Of a DNA stretch of 46,743 nucleotides, positions 36,321-46,184 are shown one piece after another (the first letter of the stretch is position 1; each line of letters opens with the position of its first letter). The translations under genes were made by a program, and so were the position numbers. The notes below the pieces were generated by a model. It was not told the origin of the DNA and searched no databases. It saw nothing but the letters and a program-made list of their open reading frames with translations. Source of the DNA: an uncultured Clostridium sp. (GTDB taxonomy: Bacteria; Bacillota; Clostridia; Clostridiales; Clostridiaceae); the NCBI RefSeq assembly GCF_937920395.1, contig NZ_CALEVF010000063.1, forward strand, positions 1-46,743, in the 5' to 3' direction.

Positions 36321-37172
36321 TTATTCATCTATATCTTTAAAACCTTCTCCAACAGTTTCATGTACATTATACGTAATTATAAAAGCCGTTTTATCAATTT
36401 CTTTTATATGGTTTTTTAATTTTACAAATTGCTTATTACCTAAAACAGTAGTTATAATTTCTTTTTCATCATTAGTATAAGCTCCCTTAGCTGTATAAAT
36501 CGTTGCTCCTCTCTCCAAATCTTCAATTATAAACCTCTTTATCTCTTCGCCCCTTGAACTAACCACTTCAACTTTTTTACAATTATTAATTCCAGCAATA
36601 ACTGCATCAACTGTATATCCATTGATAATAACTCCTAGTAAGGCATACATTCCTATTCTAGGACCAAATGCTACCCCTGCGAGTATTGTTATGAAAAAAT
36701 CTGCTATAAGAAGAGATTTACCTATCTCTAAGTGAAAATACCTATTAAGCATTTTAGCTATTATATCTGTTCCTCCTGTTGATGCATTCTGATTGAACAC
36801 CATACCCATACCTACGGCCCCAATTAATATACCAAATATTAATTCTAGAAATATATCATTCGTTATGCTCCCACTCATAGGGCAAAGTTTTTCTAATCCC
36901 CATATCATGCCAGATAATCCGAAACTAGCATACAATGTCCTTACTCCAAAACTTGACCCTATGAACATAAATCCTACAATAAATAATACAATATTTAATA
37001 CAAACATTAAAGACCCAATAGTAATACCTGGCATATACTGATTTATAACCATAGCCAGGCCACTAACACCACCTACTGCTAAATTATTTGGTATTAAGAA
37101 AAAGTATAGTCCTAACGCTACGAGTGCTATTCCCACAGTTATCAATACATATTCTTTAATAATTGTTTTCAT
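36321..37172 (-). CDS. YitT family membrane protein (DUF161 plus DUF2179)
   Basis: A 283-residue protein with about five membrane helices. The family repeats are visible: NNLAVGGVSGLAMVINQYMPG near residue 30 (shown in part) and NQNASTGGTDIIAKMLNRYF in the middle. A C-terminal cytosolic DUF2179 domain runs from about 205, with RGATIYTAKGAYTNDEKEII. Function is unknown; some relatives are suspected transporters. GAGGGGG lies 8 bases before the ATG. It is one of two YitT genes within 4 kb (the other at 39647-40510), which flank asnS. Confidence 0.92.
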   Translation of the reverse strand: MKTIIKEYVLITVGIALVALGLYFFLIPNNLAVGGVSGLAMVINQYMPGITIGSLMFVLNIVLFIVGFMFIGSSFGVRTLYASFGLSGMIWGLEKLCPMSGSITNDIFLELIFGILIGAVGMGMVFNQNASTGGTDIIAKMLNRYFHLEIGKSLLIADFFITILAGVAFGPRIGMYALLGVIINGYTVDAVIAGINNCKKVEVVSSRGEEIKRFIIEDLERGATIYTAKGAYTNDEKEIITTVLGNKQFVKLKNHIKEIDKTAFIITYNVHETVGEGFKDIDE

Positions 37173-37255
37173 GCTTATTACCCCCTCATTTTAACTTTCA
37201 TATGTGAATATAACTACAATTAATTTAATGTAATAACTTATAATAACACATTTAA

Positions 37256-37295
37256 AAATAAAATCTCTCAGCTTAATGGCTAAGAGATTTTATTT
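37256..37295 (-). terminator. Terminator after asnS
   Basis: 17-base arms (37256-37272 and 37279-37295) around a 6-base loop, cores AAATCTCT and AGAGATTT, with one A-C mismatch. On the - strand a T-rich tract follows. It separates asnS from the downstream yitT. Confidence 0.85.
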
Positions 37296-37344
37296 CTATT
37301 TATATCTGTATACATTACATTATATCATTTCTAGATTTCTTAGA

Positions 37345-38736
37345 TTAAAATTCAGCAGACCCAGTTGTTCTTGGGAATGGAATAACATCTCTTATGTTAC
37401 TCATACCTGTAATATACATAATTGCTCTTTCAAATCCTAATCCAAATCCAGCATGCTTAGTTCCACCGTATTTTCTTAGTTCTAGGTACCACCAATAATC
37501 TTCTTTATTAAGACCACATTCTTCCATCCTAGCTTCTAGAATATCCTGTCTTTCTTCTCTTTGGCTTCCACCTATAATTTCGCCTATTCCTGGTACAAGT
37601 AAGTCCATAGCGGCAACCGTCTTACCATCCTCATTTACCCTCATGTAAAAAGATTTTATTTCTTTTGGATAATCAGTTACAAATAGTGGTTTTTTGTATA
37701 CCTCTTCTGTTAAATATCTTTCATGTTCAGTTTGAAGATCACAGCCCCAAGTTACTGGATACTGAAACTCTTTCCCTGATTTCATTAAAATATCTACAGC
37801 TTTAGTATATGTAACCTGACCAAATTCAGAGTTAACAACATTATTTAATCTTTCAATTAAACCTTTATCCACGAAACTGTTGAAGAACTCCATTTCCTCT
37901 GGTGCATTTTCCATAACATATTTTATTATGTATTTCATCATATCTTCTGCTAGTTTCATATCATCATTTAAATTTGCAAAAGCTATTTCAGGTTCTACCA
38001 TCCAAAATTCAGCAGCATGTCTTCCTGTGTTAGAATTCTCTGCCCTAAATGTTGGTCCAAAAGTATAAACACTTCTAAACGCTAATGCAAAAGCCTCTGC
38101 TGCTAGTTGCCCACTTACAGTTAAACTAGTTTCTTTACCAAAAAAGTCTTGTGAATAGTCAACCTTTTTGTTTTTGTCCATTGGAATATTACTAAAATCA
38201 AGAGTAGAAATTCTAAACATCTCACCTGCACCTTCGCAATCACTCCCCGTAATTATTGGTGTATGAGTATATACAAAATTTCTCTTTTGAAAAAATTCAT
38301 GAATAGCAAAAGCAGTTAATGAACGTACTCTAAACACTGCAGAAAATGCATTACTTCTTGGTCTTAAATGTGCAATAGTTCTTAAATATTCAAAAGAATG
38401 TCTTTTCTTTTGAAGTGGATAATCAGTATCTGACATTCCCTCAACTATTATTTTAGTAGCTTTAAGCTCAAATGGTTGTTTAGCATCTGGTGTTAAAACT
38501 AATTTTCCTTCAATAGTAAGTGATGAACTTATAGGTAATTTAGATATTTCTGCAAAGTTCTCTAACTTCTCTTCAAAGACTACTTGAATGTTTTTGAAGA
38601 AACTTCCATCATTTACTTCTATAAATCCAAACGCTTTAGATGCTCTTAGCGTTCTTATCCATCCTGAGATAGATACTAGTTGATCTGCATATTTCTCACT
38701 ACTTCTATAAATTTGTTTCACTAACAATTTTTCCAT
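37345..38736 (-). CDS. asnS: Asparaginyl-tRNA synthetase
   Basis: A 463-residue class II synthetase. It has an N-terminal anticodon-binding OB fold ([20 protein letters not shown]), class II motif 2 [21 protein letters not shown] (shown in part), and motif 3 [15 protein letters not shown] near the C-terminus. AsnS rather than AspS is supported by the overall pattern and by the Asn-type T-box in its leader. It charges tRNA-Asn in the cytosol. AAGGAGG precedes the ATG. Regulation is by the T-box at 38777-39077, which senses uncharged tRNA-Asn. Confidence 0.96.
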   Translation of the reverse strand: MEKLLVKQIYRSSEKYADQLVSISGWIRTLRASKAFGFIEVNDGSFFKNIQVVFEEKLENFAEISKLPISSSLTIEGKLVLTPDAKQPFELKATKIIVEGMSDTDYPLQKKRHSFEYLRTIAHLRPRSNAFSAVFRVRSLTAFAIHEFFQKRNFVYTHTPIITGSDCEGAGEMFRISTLDFSNIPMDKNKKVDYSQDFFGKETSLTVSGQLAAEAFALAFRSVYTFGPTFRAENSNTGRHAAEFWMVEPEIAFANLNDDMKLAEDMMKYIIKYVMENAPEEMEFFNSFVDKGLIERLNNVVNSEFGQVTYTKAVDILMKSGKEFQYPVTWGCDLQTEHERYLTEEVYKKPLFVTDYPKEIKSFYMRVNEDGKTVAAMDLLVPGIGEIIGGSQREERQDILEARMEECGLNKEDYWWYLELRKYGGTKHAGFGLGFERAIMYITGMSNIRDVIPFPRTTGSAEF

Positions 38737-38776
38737 AAAATTGCCCTCCTTATAATTTAATACTTTTATACATAAT

Positions 38777-39077
38777 AAAAAAAGCCCTTCATCCCATAAT
38801 AATAAAGGGACGAAAAACTATAATTTCGCCGTGCCACCCAATTTGTCATAAAATATGACCACTCTAATTAGTACAAAATTATATTTCATAATATAATTTG
38901 ATACTACCCAACAATTAACGGATTGGACCCGTCTAAGCCTACTCTCTAATGATTTCGGTTAGCAACTCAAAGATGTTCTTCAATATAAATTTCGTATTGG
39001 CCTCTCACCATCACCAAATCGCTAAAACTACCTTTTATATCTACTCTTCTCGTCGAAGTCTTTACATTTACCTTATA
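38777..39077 (-). promoter_or_regulatory. T-box leader of asnS
   Basis: On the - strand the leader carries the T-box core GGGTGGCACGGCG (complement of 38827-38839) and, downstream, a terminator built from CCCTT and AAGGG arms (38785-38809) with a run of T. Stem I landmarks are present, and a candidate specifier triplet AAC lies at 38958-38960 in the context GAGTTGCTAACCGAAA. AAC is an Asn codon, and the UGGC bulge would pair with a G discriminator base, as expected for tRNA-Asn. Uncharged tRNA-Asn would favour antitermination and raise asnS expression. Confidence 0.93.
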
Positions 39078-39083
39078 AACACT

Positions 39084-39114
39084 ATTATATGCATTAATTA
39101 CTTTATATAGACAA
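39084..39114 (-). promoter_or_regulatory. Putative promoter of the asnS T-box transcript
   Basis: On the - strand TTGTCT (39109-39114) and TATAAT (39084-39089) lie 19 bases apart. The -10 box is perfect and well placed just before Stem I; the spacing is longer than ideal. Confidence 0.45.
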
Positions 39115-39181
39115 TTAAATTATAATGTCTTTAATAATAAATGTCAAACTCTTATTATAACTTACCTCATATATATAAATG

Positions 39182-39221
39182 TCCTATAAAGTAGATCTAT
39201 TACATAATCTACTTTATAGGA
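39182..39221 (-). terminator. Hairpin after the 85-aa acidic protein gene
   Basis: TCCTATAAAGTAGAT (39182-39196) and ATCTACTTTATAGGA (39207-39221) pair perfectly over 15 bases with a 10-base loop. The following T-tract on the - strand is weak (CATTTATATATA), but the place fits a terminator. Confidence 0.75.
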
Positions 39222-39261
39222 TAAAAGTTATAATTTAATTATATAAATATACGTTAAGGAA

Positions 39262-39519
39262 TTATATATCGTCTCGTTCAATTTCCCATGCATCTACTTC
39301 TTCTTCATCCTCATCTTCAACTATTTCACCAATAACTGCATCTCTCTTAGCCATTTCTCCTGTAGCTTTGTTTTCAATAACAATGTTAGATGTTACATGT
39401 CCATCAACTTCACTGATGAAACTTTTTGCTGTTACATCTCCTTCTACTAAAGAAACTCCCTGCGTAAGTTTTTCTGGGTGGTCAAATGTTATTGGTTTAC
39501 TGTTTATTCTATCATTCAT
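39262..39519 (-). CDS. Small acidic protein of unknown function
   Basis: An 85-residue soluble protein, beginning MNDRINSKPITFDHPEKL. The middle is probably beta-strand rich (GDVTAKSFISEVDGHVTSNI), and the C-terminal tail is strongly acidic (EIVEDEDEEEVDAWEIERDD). It has no cysteine, membrane segment or signal peptide. The ATG at 39519 has AAAGGGAG about 9 bases upstream; an upstream in-frame extension lacks a site. It is a single-gene unit between a YitT gene and the asnS leader. No family is recognised. Confidence 0.78.
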   Translation of the reverse strand: MNDRINSKPITFDHPEKLTQGVSLVEGDVTAKSFISEVDGHVTSNIVIENKATGEMAKRDAVIGEIVEDEDEEEVDAWEIERDDI

Positions 39520-39646
39520 ATATAAACACTCCCTTTCTAAACCTATTTTGTGCATGAAGACTTAGAAATATACTTTGGAAATGTTATCTATTTTTCAAAT
39601 TTAAAAACATTCTGATAGTATTAATATAATACTTAATTTTCCCCTC

Positions 39647-40510
39647 TTACTGCGTAAATCCTTCTCCTAACACTTCACGTACATCTGCAACAGTTATAAA
39701 TGCCTTGGTGTCAATTTCCTTAACCATTTTTTGAAGAGGCAATATTTCATCTTTTCCAACTACTACAAATAATACCTGCTTTTCGCCCTTAGAATACATA
39801 CCTGTAGCATGTATTCCGGTTACTCCTCTATTTAAATCTTTCATTAGAATTTCTGCTATTTCATTTGAATAATCCGAAATAATAAATACTGCTTTTGAAA
39901 AATTTATACCTTCAAGTATACTATCTATTACTTTTGAAACTATATACGTGGATATTAATGCATACATAGCCTTTTCAATTCCAAATACAAAAGCACCTAA
40001 TAATATTATAGTCGAATCAATTGCTAATATGATTTTGGCAATTGGAACATTTTTCAAATAAACTTTTATAATATTAGCAGCAAGATCTGTTCCCCCAGTA
40101 CTTGCAGATGCTCTTAATACAAATCCTAAGCCTATCCCAACAAAGACGCCACCAAATATACTAGCTATCAAAAGATCAACCTTCGGTGTTGGTATAAAGC
40201 TTGTATAAAACAATGCAAAAGATAGATAAGCTGCAGCAAACATGGATTTACCAACAAATGCTCTTCCCTTAAGTTTTATAGCAATAGCAAGTAGTGGCAC
40301 ATTTACTACCATATTAGTAAACCACAAAGGGATATCTACTCCATAATTCTTAATAGATAAATACTCTATAACAATAGCAAGACCTGATACCCCACCCGTT
40401 ACTAATTTAAGATTTGCAAAAAACAAGTTTACACCTGCTGCAAGTATTGTAGCTCCAATCATAATATATATATAATTAAAAATATTTTCATTTTTAGTTT
40501 CTCTTCTCAT
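39647..40510 (-). CDS. YitT family membrane protein, second copy
   Basis: A 287-residue protein with the same plan as the product at 36321-37172: membrane helices with LVTGGVSGLAIVIEYLS near residue 35 and RASASTGGTDLAANIIKVYL in the middle, then a C-terminal DUF2179 domain ending KAFITVADVREVLGEGFTQ. The two copies share motifs (STGGTD, VGEGF/LGEGF ends) but differ clearly along their length, so they are old paralogues, not a recent duplication. The ATG has AGTAGGA 8 bases upstream. Function is unknown. Confidence 0.92.
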   Translation of the reverse strand: MRRETKNENIFNYIYIMIGATILAAGVNLFFANLKLVTGGVSGLAIVIEYLSIKNYGVDIPLWFTNMVVNVPLLAIAIKLKGRAFVGKSMFAAAYLSFALFYTSFIPTPKVDLLIASIFGGVFVGIGLGFVLRASASTGGTDLAANIIKVYLKNVPIAKIILAIDSTIILLGAFVFGIEKAMYALISTYIVSKVIDSILEGINFSKAVFIISDYSNEIAEILMKDLNRGVTGIHATGMYSKGEKQVLFVVVGKDEILPLQKMVKEIDTKAFITVADVREVLGEGFTQ

Positions 40511-40561
40511 CCATCTTATCCTACTTTCTAATTTCTACTTTATACAACTAAAAATTTTTTT

Positions 40562-41281
40562 TTAATATGTTATTTCCTGACCTGAATATTTTATTTCAAC
40601 AGTTTTTATATTAATCTTATTCATTCGGCTTGCAAATTGCCTAGTAATATCAACTGCATCTCCGAAATGCATTGGTATAAGTAACCTTGGCTGAATCTTT
40701 TTTGCAAAATATTCTCCCCCTACAAAATAAAACTCTTCTAGTCTAGGATCTACTGGGAAAAACGCTATGTCTATCGGTTTTTCTTCTTCCAACTTCTCTA
40801 TATGTGCCTTAAACAATGATTCAGCAAGTATTTGTTCGTCTAACCTATCTTCTTTCCAGTGCCACCAATTTAGATCTCCAGCATGAAAAATAGTTAATCC
40901 ATCTACTTTTATTAAAAATGATATTCCAATATCAGTTGAACCATATGCTTTTACGTAAACATCCTTAAATTTTCTTTCGTCACCCTCCTCCATAAAATTA
41001 TAATTTGACTTATCTTTATCAATTTTTATATCATTACTAAGTATATATTGTATTTTATCATTATATTTTTCCCATTCTAAAATTTTAGGATTATAATGAT
41101 CCGCATGACTATGGGATGAAAACACATACACATTTTTCTTTTTTTTTATATTTTCAGGTAATAACAATCCTTTTAACTTGTTTTTTATAGGTTCTTTATA
41201 ATAGTCAAATATCAGAAAATGGTTTTCAGTCTTAACGACAAACCCACTATGGTATATATAGTATATTTTTGCTTCTTTCAT
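40562..41281 (-). CDS. Metallo-beta-lactamase-fold hydrolase
   Basis: A 239-residue MBL-fold protein with the metal motif HSHADH near residue 57, the later ligands in FHAGDLN near 133 and PMHFGD near 205. Overall it resembles the small UlaG-like/MBL-fold group acting on cyclic phosphoesters or lactones. It is cytosolic with no signal peptide. GGGAG lies about 9 bases before the ATG. It is 51 bases upstream of the second YitT gene on the same strand, possibly one transcript. The substrate is not predictable from sequence. Confidence 0.9.
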   Translation of the reverse strand: MKEAKIYYIYHSGFVVKTENHFLIFDYYKEPIKNKLKGLLLPENIKKKKNVYVFSSHSHADHYNPKILEWEKYNDKIQYILSNDIKIDKDKSNYNFMEEGDERKFKDVYVKAYGSTDIGISFLIKVDGLTIFHAGDLNWWHWKEDRLDEQILAESLFKAHIEKLEEEKPIDIAFFPVDPRLEEFYFVGGEYFAKKIQPRLLIPMHFGDAVDITRQFASRMNKINIKTVEIKYSGQEITY

Positions 41282-41564
41282 AAATTATCGCTCCCTACAT
41301 TATTGATAGTGTTAACACACTATTTTTATTTTAATTAGATTATATGTAAATTAAATATATAAACTTAAGTTTCCTTTATATACTTACGCCTAAATTATAA
41401 TATTATACTAAAATTATATACAAACGTAGGTTTCAAGTAAATAAAATTATTAAAATAATATTTTATTATTTTAATAATTCTATGAATATAATTTAAAGTA
41501 AGTTTATAATGAGAATATAGTATATCTAATATATTAAATTTTCTTAAAAAGGTGGTTATATTAA

Positions 41565-41933
41565 ATGAAATTTTCTTTTGATCATAATAATATAAATGTT
41601 TTGGACTTAGAAAAAAGTATAAAATTTTATAAAGATGCTTTAGGCTTTATAGAAATTAGGCGTCATCATCCATCAGATGGCAGCTTTACTCTTGCATTTT
41701 TAGGTGATGAAACAACCGAGCATAAGCTAGAACTTACTTGTATGAAAGATAGAACAGAACCATATAATTTAGGTGAAAATGAATTTCATCTTGCTGTAGT
41801 TGCAGATAATTTTGATGAAGCTTATGCACATCATAAAAAAATGGGCTGCATATGTTATGAAAATAAACCTATGGGAATTTATTTTATTATGGACCCAGAT
41901 GGCTACTGGACAGAGATTATTCCAAAAAAATAG
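41565..41933 (+). CDS. VOC-family protein (glyoxalase I-like)
   Basis: A 122-residue vicinal oxygen chelate protein with the beta-alpha-beta-beta-beta repeat. Likely metal ligands are His7 (SFDHNNINV), the Glu in HKLELTC, the His in EFHLAVV and the Glu in YWTEIIP near the C-terminus, the same places as in GloA. LDLEKSIKFYKDALGF is a typical VOC start. A lactoylglutathione lyase or methylglyoxal role is possible, but clostridia often lack glutathione, so another substrate is likely. AAAGGTGG lies about 9 bases before the ATG. It is a single-gene unit with a clear terminator. Confidence 0.9.
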   Translation: MKFSFDHNNINVLDLEKSIKFYKDALGFIEIRRHHPSDGSFTLAFLGDETTEHKLELTCMKDRTEPYNLGENEFHLAVVADNFDEAYAHHKKMGCICYENKPMGIYFIMDPDGYWTEIIPKK

Positions 41934-41966
41934 TAACATTAAATTAAAGATTTAAAGATATCATTG

Positions 41967-42006
41967 ACTTCAAAAGGAATTATATACTCCTTTTGAAGTT
42001 TTTTTA
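41967..42006 (+). terminator. Terminator after the VOC gene
   Basis: ACTTCAAAAGGA (41967-41978) and TCCTTTTGAAGT (41988-41999) pair perfectly over 12 bases with a 9-base loop, followed by seven T. Confidence 0.92.
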
Positions 42007-42252
42007 TTCTCATTTTCCTAATGTACACCTCTTAATCATATAACAGAAATTAATTATTAAATTATACTATAACTATTTTAATCTAATTTAAATAATAATA
42101 AATCAGTAAAAATCTAATTAATTTGTCTAAAAAGCTAAATAAATTATAACTTTGTTCGAAGATTATTATATGGCATTATTTTAATTTCAGAATATAAACT
42201 TTGTTTACATACCGTTATATTATGATGTAAACTGCAATAGTAGGAGGATTTT

Positions 42253-43041
42253 ATGAATATTTTTTCAGTTATATTTTTATTAATAAGTTTTGGCTCACTG
42301 ATAGTTGCATTCATCTTAGAAGGTGGAAGTCCTATTATGCTTGCAGCTGGAAGTGCCGCTATGATAGTATTTGGAGGTACAATTGGATCCGTAGGTCTTG
42401 GTACTTCTCCTAAAAAACTAGCGAATATCCCAGCAATGCTTAAACTTATATTCACAGCTAAAGAAAAGGATTTGGTAGAAATCGTGAGTTATTTTAAACA
42501 ATTATCCTTTAAAACTAGAAAAGAGGGATTACTAAGTATTGAGGGAGAAATAACTGACGAATTAGACCCATTTATAAAAAAAAGTTTACAACTAGTAGTT
42601 GATGGTGTAGACCCACAGATGGTAAAAACTATACTAGAATTCGAACTTGAGTCCACATATGATAGGCATAAAGAAAATGCTGCAATCTTTGAATCAGCAG
42701 GTGGATTTGCACCTACCATGGGTGTTATAGGTACAGTTATGGGTCTAGTTCAAGTTTTAAGCAATCTTTCTGACCCATCTATTCTAGGGGAAAAAATAGC
42801 CGTTGCATTTATAGCTACTTTGTATGGTGTTGGGTCTGCAAACTTAATATTTCTTCCTCTAGCTTCAAGATTAAATGATTTAAATAATGAAGAAATTAAA
42901 GAAAAGCAATTAATAATTGAAGCTGTTCTTCTTATGCAAGAAGGTGCAAACCCTAATATCTTAGCCGAGAAATTAAAAGGGTTCCTTGATAAAAAACAAG
43001 CACGAAAATTTGATGAAATAGATAATGGAGGAGCAGCATAA
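42253..43041 (+). CDS. motA: Flagellar motor stator protein MotA
   Basis: A 262-residue protein with four membrane segments. It has the MotA pattern GGFAPTMGVIGTVMGLVQVL (third helix, conserved Pro) and AVAFIATLYGVGSANLIFLPLA (fourth helix, shown in part), with a charged cytosolic loop between helices 2 and 3 that contacts FliG. With MotB it forms the proton- or sodium-driven stator. A TAGGAGG site precedes the ATG. The stop overlaps the motB start by one base (TAATG), so translation is coupled. Only a weak sigma-D-like sequence lies upstream (TAAA and GAAGAT, 14 bases apart). Confidence 0.96.
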   Translation: MNIFSVIFLLISFGSLIVAFILEGGSPIMLAAGSAAMIVFGGTIGSVGLGTSPKKLANIPAMLKLIFTAKEKDLVEIVSYFKQLSFKTRKEGLLSIEGEITDELDPFIKKSLQLVVDGVDPQMVKTILEFELESTYDRHKENAAIFESAGGFAPTMGVIGTVMGLVQVLSNLSDPSILGEKIAVAFIATLYGVGSANLIFLPLASRLNDLNNEEIKEKQLIIEAVLLMQEGANPNILAEKLKGFLDKKQARKFDEIDNGGAA

Positions 43042-43811
43042 TGAAGAAAAGGAGGGAAAATAAGGAAGCTAGTAATGATAGATGGCTTTTAACTTATTCA
43101 GACTTAATAACTTTACTTATGATATTTTTTGTTATTATGTATGCATCAAGTAATGCAGACACTACTAAATACAAACAATTATCTCAATCACTTAATGCAG
43201 CTTTTAATGGTAGTAATGGTAAAAGTATTATTGGAGATGGATCTGGTGTAAGTGTTTTAGATTCGAGCGGAAGTGTACCTGCTAAACAATCAGTAGATAC
43301 TAAGGCTTCAGAATATGCTAATGCATTAGAATCAAATAATATGGAAAACATTAAAAAAAATGTTGATAATTATTTGAAAACTAATGGCTTAGCCAGTAAC
43401 GTCTCTACTAAAATTGATGAGAGAGGACTTGCGGTAAGTCTTAGAACTTCACTGCTCTTTGATGTTGGTGCAGCAGATGTTAAAGAAGTGTCGACTAAAA
43501 AGCTAATTAGCATAGGTAAAATACTAAATCACGTTAATAATTATGTAAGAATTGAAGGACACACAGACAGTACTCCAATGAGTAATAATGAATTTAAGTC
43601 TAATTGGCAGCTTTCTGCAATTCGTGCAACTAATGTTACAGAACTACTTATTTCAAAAGCAGGAATTTCTCCTAAAAAAATATCTGCAGTAGCCTATGGT
43701 GATAATCGGCCAGTAGCTACGAATAAAACTGCAGCTGGAAAAGCTAAAAATAGGACCGTAGATATTATTATATTAAGTAACCAATTTTCAAAAACAGAGA
43801 AAATCAAATAA
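43041..43811 (+). CDS. motB: Flagellar motor stator protein MotB
   Basis: A 256-residue protein with a short cytosolic N-terminus, one membrane helix carrying the ion-binding Asp (LLTYSDLITLLMIFFVIMYA), a linker, and a C-terminal OmpA-like peptidoglycan-binding domain (VRIEGHTDSTPM and AVAYGDNRPVATNKT, with NRTVDIII at the end). It anchors the stator to the cell wall. Its ribosome site ATGGAGGAG lies inside the end of motA. A terminator follows at 43810-43846. Proton versus sodium use is not decided by what I can see. Confidence 0.96.
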   Translation: MKKRRENKEASNDRWLLTYSDLITLLMIFFVIMYASSNADTTKYKQLSQSLNAAFNGSNGKSIIGDGSGVSVLDSSGSVPAKQSVDTKASEYANALESNNMENIKKNVDNYLKTNGLASNVSTKIDERGLAVSLRTSLLFDVGAADVKEVSTKKLISIGKILNHVNNYVRIEGHTDSTPMSNNEFKSNWQLSAIRATNVTELLISKAGISPKKISAVAYGDNRPVATNKTAAGKAKNRTVDIIILSNQFSKTEKIK

Positions 43812-43846
43812 AAAGATGTTGCCGTTTTAATTAGCAACATCTTTTT
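43810..43846. terminator. Bidirectional terminator between motB and clpA
   Basis: AAAAAGATGTTGC (43810-43822) and GCAACATCTTTTT (43834-43846) pair perfectly over 13 bases with an 11-base loop; the T run is part of the arm on each strand. It separates convergent motB and clpA. Confidence 0.92.
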
Positions 43847-43857
43847 ATTTGTATTTT

Positions 43858-46182
43858 TTATTTATGTTTTTCTTTTTCTTCTTTTGACTTGTCTTTTGTT
43901 ATTGTAAGTTTATCATCAACAATGTCAACCGTGGCACTACCACCAGTACTAAGTTCTCCAAAGAGCACCTCATCAACAAAATAAGTTTTAATTTCTTGTT
44001 GAACAACTCTATTAATTTCTCTTGCACCATAATCCTCTGAAAAACCTTTTTTACTTAACCAATCGTATAATGCATCTGTTACCTTTAACTTTATATTTTT
44101 AGTTAATAGTTTTTCTTCAAACAACTTCATTGCTTTCTTTGCAATTTGAAGAGCCATAACTTTATCAATTTTATTAAATTCAACTACATTGTCCAATCTA
44201 TTTCTAAACTCAGGAGAAAATACTCTCTGAACCTCTTTAGTAATTGCTCCGCTAGCACCCACTCTTTCTCCAAATCCAACTATATGTTTACTAGATTCTC
44301 TAGCTCCTGCATTTGAAGTCATAATTAAAATTACATTTCTAAAATCTGCCTTTTTACCAGTGTTATCTGTAAGTGTTGCATAGTCCATAACCTGTAAAAG
44401 CACATTAAATATATCAGGGTGAGCTTTTTCAATCTCATCTAAAAGCAGAACACAATATGGCTTCTTTTTAATAGCCTCAATTAACATTCCACCTTCTTCA
44501 TAGCCAACATACCCTGGTGGTGAACCAATAAGTCTGGCTACTGTATGTTTCTCTTGATATTCACTCATATCAAATCTAATAAGTGGTATATCTAAACTCT
44601 TAGCTAATTGTTTGCTTATTTCTGTCTTTCCAACTCCTGTAGGACCTACAAAAAGAAGAGATGCTATTGGTTTGTCTTCTTCATTAAAGCCTGCTCGAGA
44701 TCTTTTTATAGCCTTTACTAATGTATCTATAGCATTGCTTTGTCCAAACACCTGTTTCTTCAAATTAGCATCTAAGTTTTTCAATGTATCAACTTCATTA
44801 CTTGATACACTTTGCTCTGGAATTTTTGCAATGGCAGCAACTATTTTCTCTACTGCACCCACTGTTATAACAATATTTTCATCATTATCGCCAGCATGGA
44901 GCCTTGCATAAGCACCTGCTTCATCCATAATATCTATAGCTTTATCTGGTAGAAACCTCTCCTTAATATACTTACTAGATAATTCTACTGCTGTTTTTAA
45001 AGCCTCATCCTTGTACGTAACATTATGGTACTCTTCATATTTATCCTTAAGCCCCATAAGAATATTAAAAGTGTCCTGAGTGGATGGTTCTGGAACTTCT
45101 ATCTTTTGAAATCTTCTAGCTAATGCACTATCCTTTTCAAAATGCTTTTTATATTCATCATAAGTAGTTGATCCAATAAACCTTACCTTACCATCCGCAA
45201 GAAATGGTTTTAAAATATTTGAAGCATCCATGGATCCCCCAGAAACTGCACCTGCACCAACTATAGTATGGATTTCATCAATATATACAATTGGTTTTTC
45301 TTCTTTACTAATTTCATTTAATACTTTTTTGATACGTTCCTCAAAATCGCCTCTATACTTTGTACCTGCAATTAATGCTCCCATATCCAAATAATATATT
45401 TTGCTTCCTTGCAATAATTTAGGCACTTTATTTTCAACAATCATTTGTGCAAGTCCTTGAGTAATGGCCGTTTTACCTACTCCCGGTTCCCCTACATGAA
45501 CTGGATTGTTTTTAAGTCTTCTACATAATACCTGAAGTGTTCTTAAAAGAATGTTTTTTCTCCCAATAAGTGGGTCCATTTGTCCTTTTTTTGCTTTTTC
45601 CGTTAACTCTTCTGTAAATCTACTTAAAAAGTTTACTTTTTCATTTGGGTTATCCATATCTTCATCATAAGTGTATTCTGTCTCTTCTTCATCTTGCGTG
45701 AAACTCACTTGATCTTCTCTTTCACTATCTATACCAGATGAAAAATCAAGTGTATCCACTACAGATATGCCATGTGCTATATAATTAAGAAGATCTCGCC
45801 TTTTCATCTGCTGTTGTCTTAAGAAATAAGAAGCAAAACTTTCCTCATCATCATACATAGCAACAATAACATCGCCTATCTTTACTAATTCTTTTCCAGA
45901 TAACATAACATGATCTGCAGCACTTGATAAAATTGTTTGTATTCCAACTGTTTGTATTGGCTCTGTATCTTCTACGACCTCTATGTTTTCCTTTAAAAAT
46001 TTTTTTATTTGATTTTTAAGTCTTTTAACATTACCACCACTATTTTCTATTATTTCTATACCCTCTTCGAAAAATAAAGAAGCGTAAAGAATATGTTCAG
46101 GGGTAAAGTACTCATGATTTGACATTTGAGCTTCATTAAAAGCTGCGGTAATAATCTCATTTACTATATCATCTAATTGCAT
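43858..46182 (-). CDS. clpA: ATP-dependent Clp protease ATPase subunit ClpA
   Basis: A 774-residue double-AAA+ unfoldase. It has an N-domain (about 1-140, with EYFTPEHILYASL), an acidic linker, D1 with Walker A GEPGVGKTAITQ and Walker B VYIDEIHTI, and D2 with Walker A GPTGVGKTEIS, VLLLDEIEKAHPD, and a ClpP-docking loop HIVGFGER that fits the [LIV]-G-[FL] tripeptide. It lacks the ClpB/ClpC middle domain. It unfolds substrates for ClpP, with ClpS delivering N-end rule substrates. clpS ends two bases before its ATG, so the pair is one operon. Confidence 0.96.
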   Translation of the reverse strand: MQLDDIVNEIITAAFNEAQMSNHEYFTPEHILYASLFFEEGIEIIENSGGNVKRLKNQIKKFLKENIEVVEDTEPIQTVGIQTILSSAADHVMLSGKELVKIGDVIVAMYDDEESFASYFLRQQQMKRRDLLNYIAHGISVVDTLDFSSGIDSEREDQVSFTQDEEETEYTYDEDMDNPNEKVNFLSRFTEELTEKAKKGQMDPLIGRKNILLRTLQVLCRRLKNNPVHVGEPGVGKTAITQGLAQMIVENKVPKLLQGSKIYYLDMGALIAGTKYRGDFEERIKKVLNEISKEEKPIVYIDEIHTIVGAGAVSGGSMDASNILKPFLADGKVRFIGSTTYDEYKKHFEKDSALARRFQKIEVPEPSTQDTFNILMGLKDKYEEYHNVTYKDEALKTAVELSSKYIKERFLPDKAIDIMDEAGAYARLHAGDNDENIVITVGAVEKIVAAIAKIPEQSVSSNEVDTLKNLDANLKKQVFGQSNAIDTLVKAIKRSRAGFNEEDKPIASLLFVGPTGVGKTEISKQLAKSLDIPLIRFDMSEYQEKHTVARLIGSPPGYVGYEEGGMLIEAIKKKPYCVLLLDEIEKAHPDIFNVLLQVMDYATLTDNTGKKADFRNVILIMTSNAGARESSKHIVGFGERVGASGAITKEVQRVFSPEFRNRLDNVVEFNKIDKVMALQIAKKAMKLFEEKLLTKNIKLKVTDALYDWLSKKGFSEDYGAREINRVVQQEIKTYFVDEVLFGELSTGGSATVDIVDDKLTITKDKSKEEKEKHK

Positions 46183-46184
46183 AA

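Noticed and set aside
42120..42252. Sigma-D promoter before motA
   Set aside because: TAAA followed 14 bases later by GAAGAT is only a partial match to TAAA-15-GCCGATAT, so it is mentioned under motA but not listed.
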